This document shows, in pieces, positions 35,351 through 46,153 of a DNA stretch of 64,000 nucleotides (position 1 is its first letter; each line of letters begins with the position of its first letter). A program made the translations under genes and the position numbers. The stretch is from Nicotiana tabacum (Eukaryota; Streptophyta; Magnoliopsida; Solanales; Solanaceae): positions 188,635,276-188,699,275 of the forward strand of contig NC_134087.1 of NCBI RefSeq assembly GCF_000715075.1, read 5' to 3'. The notes below the pieces were generated by a model, which was not told where the DNA came from, searched no databases, and saw only the letters and a list, made by a program, of their open reading frames with translations.

Positions 35351-38300
35351 TGTTGATACCCAATTTTTCCCTATGTATTTCGTTTACACGCAAATACTTT
35401 CAAATATCATATACATACATATATAAGTATGCCCAAGTGTTTTAGTATTTTTCTAATTTTTTAAAAGATTTTTAAATTGATTTATTGCTCAATAATTATT
35501 CCTAAAATTATCACTTTGGTGAATAACTTATTTTATTCCCATATTTATACCAAAATATAGGTAGGTTACTTTTCATTTATTTTTACGAATTAATTTGGTA
35601 TTTTAAAAGCTAAATTGTATATAATTGCAATTTTAGCCTGCTTTAAGATTTAATAGCATTTTATAATTATGAAACTGGTTCCAATATTTTTAAATTAATA
35701 TTTATATACTATTAACGGATCCAGTTCTTTTAATTTGCTTTCAAAATTATTTTTTACTATTTTTATAAAATAAAAAGGGAAAACTGGCTATTTAAATTTT
35801 GGCCTCAGTTCGGTTCAATTGTAGCCCCATTACATTTCGATTTTAGCCTAAAATTTACCCAATTTCAAACTCAAATTCGGACCAGCCCAATTCCTTTTGA
35901 CCCAACCCCTAACCCAACTCAAACGACCCAACCCGGTTCCCCACCTACCTTCTTAAATCTAGGTCGTTGATCATTTGGATCAACGGCCACTATTTGCCCT
36001 ACCATAATTAAACACAGGTGACTACCCTAATCCCTCATTCTCACCTAGCCCGCCTCCTTTGAATCCCAAACACTCTCAAATCTTCTTAAAAACTCTCTGA
36101 AACCCTAGCCTCCTACTACCCCCGCTTCAACCACCGGTCACCGGAATCCATGGCTTCGCAGGCTCTGGATAGTTGGTACTCACCTATCTTCACCAGTAAG
36201 CCAGGGTTGTTCGAAGCTTCGAGTCCTGACCTCGATGATTCCCTCTCCAATCTTCTCAGACCTTTGATTTCATGGCTCCTCCGACCATGTTCCGGCATAT
36301 TCAAGACTTAGGAGCCTGATTCTTGACCTCTCCGACTCAAGATCGGACATGTTTCCAAGCCTTTCTCATTTCTAGGGTTTCTCCGAAACCCTAAGCTATT
36401 CAAGTTCCTTTCACCGTTATTTGCTTAGATATATATTGTATCTATGTTTTTCTTGCCATCTAAAGTGTTTTCCCCAAAAGTTTCTTTTCAAAATCGTTTC
36501 TCTTCGATTTTAGGGTTTCTGAAAGGATTTTTTGGGAAAAATCTTTCTGATTTTTCTTCTTCTTTACTTTATGTGTGTTTGTCCATACCCTGCTGGTGTG
36601 ATTACTCTTTATTTCGCATGTACTGTCTTCTACCTTTTCTTTTCTGCTATGCATGTTAATCACTGCTTAGTTTTCTTTACTCTTTTACTATGTGTGTTTA
36701 CCGTTAAGTTATTTGATCTTGTTTACTGGACTCTGTTTATGTTCTTACATGCTTCATCTACTTGTGTTCACGTTTGTATTATCTCCTTCTTCTGAACTTG
36801 TTTAGCTTTTGAATTTTCTCAAATATGTTCTTCATGATTTTTCTTCCTTTGTCATTCAAACATGCTATCATATCTGTTTTGTTGAGACTCTGAAACAAAT
36901 GACTTGCTTTCTCACTTCCATGTCTGATTCAATTTTGAAACCCTAGGATTTGGGGGGTTTCCTTTGACGATTTTGATTTTTGTGTTCGAGTTAAAGCTCC
37001 ACTTTGGGACCCTGAACTCTCAGACTCACTATGAGTCTGCAAATTGAACCTGTATTTTTTTTCTTATGATTCTGAACTTCTCTTCGATTAAACTCTCTTC
37101 TAAATAATTTGACAGCCTCTTCTTGATTCAAATATTTGTGTGCTTTATATACGAGAACTCTTCTTTCAAAAGGTTTTGCCAACTACTAATTGATTCTGAA
37201 TTCCTTTAATGGTGTTTACTTGATTGTTACTGATTTTCCCTAATTGAACCTTTCTTTACCCTTTTTCTGACTTGGTTCATTCGAACAAAGCTTGCAACTT
37301 TGATTTTACTGGCTGTTTGATTGATTCCCTTTCCTTATTTTTCAAAAACCATGTACCATTGGGCTTTTGTCTTAAATAAACCCTGTGTATTTACCCTTAT
37401 TATGTTACTTTGGAAAAGGTTTTAATCAAATTCTCTCCTTAATTGTCTTATACCCGTTCGAAATCAGAATCCCTTAACCAAAGGGAGACTTTATATGATT
37501 GATTGCAAACTATTTCCTTACCTTTTCTTACTTGTTTTCTGCACTATAAAAGGGGACTACCCTTCTGCACTTGAACACATTTTGAATTGCATACTCTTAT
37601 ACACACTCTCTCAATTACAATACTCTTTCAATTCTCTACTCTCTTCTGAGATCTTTTGTACTGCTTGCTTGCAATTTGGCTTACAAGACTTCTGCTTTCA
37701 CTTATTTGTTTCCCTGAAACTGGTATGTCCTAATTTTGATTCCAGCATCATCCCTATGTGTTTACTTTACTGTTGCTACACTCTTGGCTACTTTTCTGTT
37801 CATGTTCTGTATTGAATATGCTACTCTCTCTTTGCATCTGCTATTTGTTGTGAATTCCCCATACCCCTACTCCCTTCTATGTGTTTGAGTTAAGGTTTAT
37901 GGCCTGGCAGTATCCAAATTGCTGCTCAGGTCTGAACCTGATCCTCAATGGATCTTAACTCCCAAAATGTGGCCTAGTAGACTGGTTGGGGTGTGCCAAC
38001 ACTCCTTATTGTTGGGTATGACCACCAGTTTACCTTGGAATTCCCCTAATTCTCCTCTATTTCACTTGCACTTACTCCTAGCCTCTAAGTTCCGCCCCCT
38101 CCTATGAGCCTTGCCTTGGGACTTTGAGTTCCCTCTAAGCTTGGACATTTGAGGGCTGGCCCTTCCACACTGCACTATAATCTGATTCTGCAATGATATT
38201 TGGGGGTGTAAGCATTGCCCGGAGTTCTTGAAGCTCCTTGGAACTTTGACACATCCCAAATAAGAGAAAGGCTTTGGAAATCTGATCTTTGGAAGTTGGT

Positions 38301-39986
38301 TTATTTCATATTTCAGACCTGGGGTCTGAATTAGGCTCTCCTTGGTTGGAATCTTTAATTTCTGATATATTATTTTATCTTTTTCTTATTTATTCTGGTC
38401 TGTAATAATCTTGTAATAAACTGTTGGGGTGTTAGTGAAAAAAGGAGGGTCAGTCCTGCATGCAAAGGGGTAAATACCATGTTCATAGGGAATTACTATA
38501 CTTCTGAAATTCTGCATCTCATGTAGATACCATGTTTATAGGGAATTACTATACTTCTGAAATTCTGCATCTCATGTAGATACCATGTTCATAGGGAATT
38601 CCTATACTTCTGAAATTCTGCATTTCATATAGATACCATGTTCATAGGTTTTTCTGCACTTCATATAGATACCATGTCTATAAGTCGTTTTTGAAATTCT
38701 GCATATCATAATAGGTAATATGCCTATAGGACTTCCTGCATTTTACATATGCATTTGTCACTAGGCAAAGCTGTTTATAAGATTTAAATAACTAACTGCA
38801 TATAAATGACCTGCCTATAGGATTTTTGCATGACAATAACAACACTTAAAATCAGTAACACCTAGAAAGCATGCCTATAGGAGCTATCAACCAAACCTGA
38901 ATCGTCAACTCGCTTATAAGCCTAAAATCAGTAGCAATAATGTTTAACGCCTGCAGATCTTATGTCCCTGTAATTGACAATTCTTTTTTCTGCAATCAGT
39001 TTACTTCTTTATTTCTGAAACTAATAGATATCATGCCGATAGGTTCCGTTTAACACCTAGGCAAGCTTTAGGGTAAAAACTATAATTGCATCAGTCTTTG
39101 ATAATTACAACCAGCAGGCAAGCCTAATTCGGACTTCTTATCTGAAAATATATGATAAATCAGCCTGCCTTAATGTTTAAGTTTGATTCAGACCTAGTCA
39201 GTACGTGTAAGACATGCTAAACTATATGATTTTCTCTGATTTAAGGAGCTTTTTTTTAGCCATATCTGCTTACTTGCTTTCCCAATACTTGCTGTATATG
39301 TTTTGAATGTCGCCTTAGAATTTTATCCTTTTTGAAAACTCTGAAAAAGCCCCAACCCCCTCCCCTTTAGGATTAGTAGTCTCAATGCCTCCGAGACTGA
39401 CAGGATTGTGACAGGTAATAACATGCAATAAGTAACGATACTTTTCCGCGCTTTAATACCTTAACGGGGTGAGAAGGGTAGATATGGAGATGATGACCGG
39501 TGCGCTAATACCTAATGTAGCTCCTCTTTTGAGGAGTGATTACTGGGTATTGCATTGATGTGATCCATATTGTTCGTAAACCTAGGACCTCCTCCCCTTT
39601 TATTTGTTTATGTTTATTTTCAGACTTGTTCAAATTATTTCCTTCAAATTTCTGCTTTCTTTATTTTCTTCAAACTTTCAATCTACTTACAAAATTATGT
39701 GAGAACTCCCTTAATCGCTTATTTGTAAAGTCACAATTTTAACATGGTCGGGACCACACTAGTGGATCTTGAGGGGTGCCTAACACCTTCCCCTCGAGAT
39801 AATTTCTAGCCCTTACCCGAACTCTGGTTTTTTCCAACTCAAACCTTTCTTAAAGTGTCGTAATGCACTATAATCATTAGGTGACGACTCTTCAAAATTC
39901 CAAAACCCAATTCTCGAAAGGGAATAGAGTTGTCCTCCCCATATCGTATACCCGATTTCGACCCATAGAAAAATGGGACGTTGACA
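35351..39986 (+). mobile_element. Ogre-like solo LTR (4,636 bp) with perfect TSD
   Basis: It starts TGTTGATACCCAATTTTT and ends GGGACGTTGACA. A perfect 5-bp duplication CCAAC is at 35346-35350 and 39987-39991. It aligns with the reversed LTRs at 46154-51063 and 51620-56283. No gag or pol lies within, so it is a solo LTR. It carries a 21-bp palindrome at 35965 and a 53-bp tandem repeat near 38475. Frames in it are fortuitous. Confidence 0.9.
38475..38690. repeat. 53-bp tandem repeat in Ogre-like LTR
   Basis: Units start TACCATGTTCATAGGGAAT at 38475, 38528, 38581 and 38634, exactly 53 bp apart. A shortened fifth unit and looser CCTATAGG-containing copies follow to about 38880. Related, more diverged CCTATAGGCATG copies occur in the two other Ogre-like LTRs (47450-47710, 52700-53160). 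Confidence 0.85.
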
Positions 39987-40580
39987 CCAACACATCCTAA
40001 AACCTCATTCAAACTTGCTCCAATCATCAAAACACATCAAACATCATCAAATTACCCAAAACTCATCGAATTCAAGCCTAAGTTTTCTAAAAGCTTCTGA
40101 AATACGCTTTCGATCAAAAACCCAACCAAACCACGTCCGAATGATCTGAAATTTTGCACACACATCCCAAATGACATAACGAAGCTATTGCAACTCTCGA
40201 AATTCCATTCTGACCCCCGGATCAAACTCTCACCTATCAACCGGATATCGCCAAAATACTAACTTCGCCACTTCAAGCCTAATTCTACACCGGACCTCCA
40301 AAACCAATTCCGATCACACTCCTAAGTCATAGATCTACTCTCGAAGCTATCCGAACCATAGGAACTCACATCCTAACCCTCTAACTCATAAGTCAATATC
40401 TGGTTGACTTTTCCAACTTAACCTTTCTTAAAAGAGACTAAGTGTCTCATTTCTTACCAAATCCACTCCGAACGTAAACCAACCAACTCCACCACATAAA
40501 ATACGGATAACGAAGCATAAAGAAGCAGAAATGGGGAAAACGGAGCGGTAACTTATGAGACGACTGGCTGGGTCGTCACA
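39987..40580 (-). mobile_element. Solo LTR, right part
   Basis: It starts with the second CCAAC of the nested insertion and ends GGCTGGGTCGTCACA at 40580. With 32894-35350 it makes one LTR of about 3.05 kb whose termini TGTCACGACCC and GGGTCGTCACA are inverted repeats at 10 of 11 positions. Confidence 0.85.
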
Positions 40581-41608
40581 GTTAGTCGGGATATTATTTT
40601 TTCTAACTTTACCCTTCTCATTAAGTAATTATTTTTCTAATTGCTTGCTTTACATGTGTATCTTGTGTCAAGTAATATAAATAATTTAAAAATCACATAA
40701 ATCTATATTATTATAAAGTATGAAGCTCCAACATAAAATTATGATCGGTTTTTTTACTCTATAAAATATACTTCACAAGCAAAAATATGTATATATTGAA
40801 TAACTAGTTTGTCTATGCTCTTTTATTTGGAATTACCCTCTTCTTTTTTTAGTAACCAACACAAGCAAATTTATTAATTCTCTTTATATTGCAATAAATA
40901 TTTGGACAACTTCATTCAAATAATTGGTCTGTTGAATATACCTCATAACTTATATATCATCTTTTCTGTTTACTAATCTTAATATACGTACGTTGCGCAT
41001 GTATCCATTTCGATAAATAAATTTTTCCTAAAATCACATGAATATTAAAAGCAAGAACATACACCCTTTGAAAATTTAAAAGCTTTTCTGAATTTTCTTC
41101 GAAAGTCATTTTCAAGTTCATCTTTTTTTTAAAAGTTTATTCTGGAAGACACAAATATTTCCAGGTAACTAAAATAAGATAATTTATTTTCTTCCTCTCA
41201 AGCAAAATGCAAGTTGTTCTATTTTTGAATTAATAAGAAATGATATATGAATTATCTCCGACAAACTAAAAAAGAATAAAGTACTGTTGCAAAAGTAAAA
41301 TACAACTACTACTTTCTAAACCATAAATATTATTTGAGTTCATAGTTCAGAAATATAATTAAATGACAACTTTATTTATTGTGAATTCAGCTTTTAAAGG
41401 TATGAAAATCTATCATCATTTTGCGTTGGAGTTTTTGGCTTTTATAATTATATGACAATAAGATGGAAGGATATATAATAATAATAATAATAATAATAAT
41501 GATAATAATAATAATAATAATAATAATAATAGTAGGTACTTAAAAGAAAATAATAAATGTATCAACAAAGAAAAATCATATTAAGAGATGACCCGTAATT
41601 AGTCCGAC
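40581..41608. other. End of pseudogene repeat unit 2, then AT-rich DNA
   Basis: 40581-40670 continues unit 2 (AGTCGGG..., ACCCTTCTCATT..., GCTTGCTTTACAT), matching 31303-31376. The remainder is very AT-rich, with no gene or clear element. Confidence 0.6.
41476..41531. repeat. (TAA)n microsatellite
   Basis: About 18 ATA/TAA trinucleotides with a single G interruption (AATGATAAT). No other feature nearby. Confidence 0.95.
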
Positions 41609-42499
41609 TGTTGGACCCAACCAAACAGGCCCGTATATTTTGTAGTCATACAAAATTTATTCTATAAAATGTTTTGGATTATATTTTTTATATATATATA
41701 TATAGTTCAAATAAATCTCATGGGCCAATATACATAGATTAACTATATTAGTCTAATATATATGGATTAAATAAGTTCTAATCCATTGGGCTAGCCCATT
41801 TAGTTGGGCTATAAATGATGAGCCCACTTCGTTAAGCCCAGCATGCTATCTTCCTAGAGGCCCAGTTTGGTACCACGTGTCAAATGACGTGGCACGTCAA
41901 GTCAAACAGAAGAGACAATAGGATCATTCCACGTGTCAAAATGACAAGGCATGCCAAGTCAAATTAAAAGGCCAATAAAACAGTGCTAGTATGCGAGTGA
42001 CATGTTCTGACCAATCAAATGCGGCCTTGTCACACTTTAATTTGATTGGTCGGAAAGAGTTTGTTCTTATCATAACTCTTCCCTCCCACAACTATAAATA
42101 GGGGGCTTCATAACCTAGAAAAAGGGACGAGAAGTTATAACAAGAAGCAAGAGAAAGCTTGTGGATCAAACGCCGCAAATTTCTTTACAAGTTTCAAGCT
42201 TCAAGCAATCAAGTTCAAGTTCAAGAAATCAAGTTCAAGCTCAAGAACGAAGAACAAATCAAGGTTCAAGGAGTACGAGTTCAAATTAAATTTCGTGCTA
42301 GTTGAATTCAAGATCATCGTTCGTAGCAACAATATAAATTCAAGATCAAGTTTGAAGGCCCTTGAATTTATTTTCTATTGGAAAGAAGAATCAGAGGATT
42401 CAAATAGATTGTACAGTCATATCATTTGAAATCAAATACAACAATTGATGCAATATTTTTAGACTAGATTATTTTCTTGACGCAAATTTATTGTATACA
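41609..42499 (+). repeat. 5' LTR of a gypsy element (about 891 bp)
   Basis: It begins TGTTGGACCC and ends TTGTATACA just before a primer-binding-type sequence (TCTGGCACGCCC). It includes a promoter-like U3 with G-box and CCAAT motifs and a TATA box, then a leader rich in CAAGTTCAAG hexamer-like repeats (42185-42260). The partner LTR is beyond the window. Confidence 0.7.
41873..42100 (+). promoter_or_regulatory. LTR promoter: G-boxes, CCAAT inverted repeat, TATA box
   Basis: CCACGTGTCA occurs at 41873-41882 and 41929-41938; between them TGACGTGGCACGTCA (41885-41899) is a near-palindrome. GACCAATCAAAT (42009-42020) and its exact reverse complement (42040-42051) form a 12-bp inverted repeat containing CCAAT boxes. 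TATAAATA is at 42093-42100. Such G-box/ACGT sites are known bZIP/bHLH targets; whether this LTR responds to them is inference. Confidence 0.6.
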
Positions 42500-42575
42500 T
42501 ATTCTGGCACGCCCTATGGGACAATCTCTACCTCTCATCTCATCTTTTCAATCACCAAAGTCCAAGAACGTCAAA

Positions 42576-44025
42576 ATGGCTTCAAAGAAAACTAACTCTA
42601 GATCAACATCCACCAAGCTGCTAACTCCAGGTTCTATGCTGATGTGGAAAGCATCCTCGATGTTATCTTTGGAAGTTTCAGACCAATTACGAGGAGCAAA
42701 GAAAGCTCTTTAGGACAACAAGCACTCTAAGTGTCGTCCGCATCAACCCCTATCTTCGGATCTTCATCCTCAAAAGGAGTAAGATCTTCCACCAATGCAC
42801 CCGAAGGAGGAAGCGATGTTGCTGAAAAGATCAAGAAAACTCTTGCTCTGCTTGACCTCTCCGGATCCAAGAACTTTGCTGTGAAGGAAGATGATGATGC
42901 TTTAAGTGATGGATCCTCCCCACTTACATCACATAGCGTGAGCCATTCGAGAATCAATCTGTGTGACAATCCATGCTACTCCCCATCATATACAACAATC
43001 ATGCAAGCCATGGTGACAAACACTTCGTCTGTGGAAGAGCAGTTAGCAAACTTGACGGAAGCAATCACTGGCTTGACCAATTGCATGCAAAACTAAGAGG
43101 CTAGAATTGACAAGCTAACAGACAGGGTGGGAATCTTGATGGAAGATGAATCCACCCATGCACCTGGAAAAACTCCCAGAAGTTAAAGAGATTGATCCTC
43201 CCCCACAACATGTTGCATCCACTAAGAAAATTCCAGTCTCTTCGGAAGGGATGATTACAATCAATCAACTAAAGGAGTTCATTAAAGGGACTATAAAAAA
43301 CAAATATGAAGTTGCTTCCAAGTTCTTCTTTACCTACACAAAGCCATACACTTCAAGGGTCGATATGTTAAAGATGCCTCCTGACTATCAACCTCCAAAA
43401 TTTCAACAGTTTGATGGAAAAGGCAATCCAAAGCAACATGTGGCGCACTTTGTTGAGACATGCAACAATGTTGGGACTTATGGAGATTACCTCGTCAAGC
43501 AGTTTGTCCGCTCATTAAAATAAAATGCTTTTGACTGGTACACAGACCTCGAGGCTGGATCTATTGATAGTTGGGATCAACTAGAGCAAGAGTTCCTCAA
43601 TCGCTTTTATAGTACGAGACGCACTATGAGTATGATAGAACTTACAAATACTCATCAATGAAAAGGTGAACCAGTTATCGACTTTATCAAGTTAGAGGAA
43701 TGCAAGCCTCAACTGCAAAGAGAGTCTTAATGAAGCTTCTGGCATACAGATGTGCATCCAAGGCATATATTGGGATTGTGCTACATCTTGTAAGGTATCA
43801 AACCTATCATATTTGAAGAACTTACGACTCGTGCCCATGACATGGAGTTAAGCATGGCCTCTGCTGGAAAAGAAATGCTGCCTATCTATGAGCCTTGCAA
43901 AGGGATCGACAAACAAGAAGTCAGAAAATGGAGCAAGTTTTTCCAAGTCTGAAAACAATGAAGCTATGAATGACAACACATCACATGTGAAGTTCAAAAC
44001 GAAGGTGAGCAAGAAGCAGCGTATG
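42576..44025 (+). pseudogene. Gypsy gag pseudogene, truncated by LTR insertion
   Basis: An ATG at 42576 opens MASKKTNSRSTSTK, then the frame shifts. A serine-rich, coiled region follows (42731-43096; EQLANLTEAITGLTNCMQ). The retrotransposon gag core is at 43146-43640 (MPPDYQPPKFQQFDGKGNP, FVRSLK-stop-NAFDWYTDLEAGS, LEQEFLNRFYSTRRT). Degraded sequence follows to LATRAHDMELS-like residues near 43830 and a lysine/serine-rich tail. At least four breaks are visible. The coding sequence ends where an LTR inserted at 44026, so an ORF crossing 44026 is chimeric. The gypsy sublineage is not assigned. Confidence 0.75.
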
Positions 44026-46153
44026 TGTCACGGCCCCAAACCCGGACCCGATCGTGATGGCGCCTCTCGTGAAGACAAGGCCAGCTGACACATTTCTAAT
44101 TCAGTTTTAAGCAATAAAACAATAAGCATTTAGTCTTAAACATGATATACATCCAAAAGTAAGCAGTGATAATACAGAACAATTTGCAGAGTAAAACCCA
44201 ACGCAGCTCGATACCGGGGTGTCACTAGTCATGAGCATCTATCAATTCTAACACAAGTTTGAAAAGTCTACCAAGCTATTATAAAGTCACTAAAAAGGGA
44301 AAAGAACTGAGATAAGGGGGAGAAACACGGGACTGCAGATGCCAATCAGTTACCTCGTAGACTCCGAAATTTGCCGGGAGCTCTCAACCCTCACTAGCAG
44401 GATCAAAAACGCCTGAATCTACACACGGGGTGCAGGGAGTAAAGTGAGTACTCCAACTCAGTGAGTAATAATCATAAATATAGACTGAAAGCAAGATATC
44501 ACGTAAGGCACATTACAAGTTATAATGAAGCAGTAAAAGCCAGTAAAAACAGTAAATCGGTGAAGATATGTAAAGTCATTTAGTTCAGTTTTAACTTCAT
44601 GAAATGCCTTTTTAACAATTAAGTAGATAAATGACAGGCAACTAGGAAAGATAAACACATAAAGGATCGTCCCTCAGGCAAGATCATAGAACAACACCAG
44701 CCCATCAGGCTATCTCTCACATCACAATGGGTACCCGCGCTTACTGGGGGTGTGCAGACTCCTGGAGGGGCCCCTTACAGCCCAAGCGCAATATCAAGCC
44801 ATCTCGTGGCATCATCACTAGGCCCTCGGCCTCATATCAACAAGCCATCTCGTGGCGTATAAATCTCAAGCCCTCGGCCACATAATCAGTGTTTCCTCAC
44901 AACATAGACCCTCGGCCTTACTCAGTCAGAATCTCACAGCCACTCGAGCAACAGTATAACATAGTGCTCAGCCCAAAATATCATTTAAGTGTTCAAGCAC
45001 AGTAAACATGGCTGAGTTATGAAAAAAATAGTAGAATATAGCATGACTGAGTTCAAGTGTAAAGTCAAAACAGTGAGGAAATATAAAAAAAATCCCCTAA
45101 GGGTTCAAATAGTTGGCACGAGACCCAAATATGGCATTTAACCGAAAACATGATGATAGAAAATAGTTTTCAATTAAAATATGTAATAAAACAGTCATTC
45201 GAGATGGACTAAGTTACAATCCTCAATAGTGCACGACCCCACACTCGTCATCTAGCGTGTGCGTCACCTCTATATAGCACAACGATGTGCAATCCGGGGT
45301 TTCATACCCTTAGAACATCATTTACAATCATTACTCACCTCAATCTGGCCCAAACTCTAGCCCGCGGCGCCTTTGCCCCTTGAATCGGCCTCCACTCGCG
45401 TCGAATCTATCCAAAATCAGAATCACGGCATCAAAATATGCTAAGGGAATGAAGCCCAAGCGAAAATAATCAATTTAAACCTTAAATCCCGAAATTACCA
45501 AATCTTGACCCCCGGGCCCACGTCTCGGAATTCGATAAAATTCACATCAATAGATTCCTCATCTCCCCACGAGTTCATTCATATCAAAAGTGTCAAAATC
45601 GACCACAAATGGTCCCTCAAATCCTCAAGTCTAGGAATTCAATACCAAGCCCTAGTTTCCCCAATTTTAACCCTTAAATTCCATTAAATATAGCTCTAAT
45701 CCGTGAAATATTACCATAGGAACAAGTTTGAGGTCCAAAATCCTTACCTAAATGAAGTTCCATTGAAATCCTTCTTCAAAATCGTCCAAAAAGCTCCAAA
45801 GCCGACTTAGAAATGGTGGAATAGCTCAAAAATCGCGAAGGAAACAATTTATATGTTCTGGCCCAGGGATTTCATATCTGCGGCCACATTCCCGCTTCTG
45901 CGGTTTTCACTTAAGTTACCAATATGGCATCTACGATGCACTAGCTGCACCTGCGCCATCGCAAGTGCGGTTCACCAACCACTTCTGCGGTCACAACCTA
46001 TCTCCGCTTCTACAACCAATCATCCGCATATACGGCGTCACACCTGTTGTCCACAATCTGCAGGTACGAAAACAACAGAAGAAGCAAATCTGCAACTTTA
46101 CCAAAATTCCAAACTTCTCCGTCAACCGTACGAAATTACCCCAAGGCCCCCGG
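44026..46153 (-). mobile_element. Tekay-type LTR, left part
   Basis: It begins TGTCACGGCCCC at 44026, splitting a gag pseudogene. It holds the CCTGGAGGGGCCCCTTACAGCCC and CTCGGCCTCA repeat blocks typical of this LTR group and a CpG-rich stretch at 45860-46040. It is interrupted at 46154 by an Ogre-like solo LTR. Whether it is a solo LTR or part of a full element cannot be told, because its right end is outside the window. Confidence 0.75.

Noticed and set aside
36444..37815. Hydrophobic plus frames (36444-36659, 36532-36795, 37495-37815) suggesting membrane proteins
   Set aside because: T-rich LTR sequence gives Phe/Leu/Cys-rich translations; the frames are not kept in the two sister LTRs.
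43888..44088. ORF crossing 44026
   Set aside because: Chimera of gag tail and inserted LTR; the junction is an insertion site.
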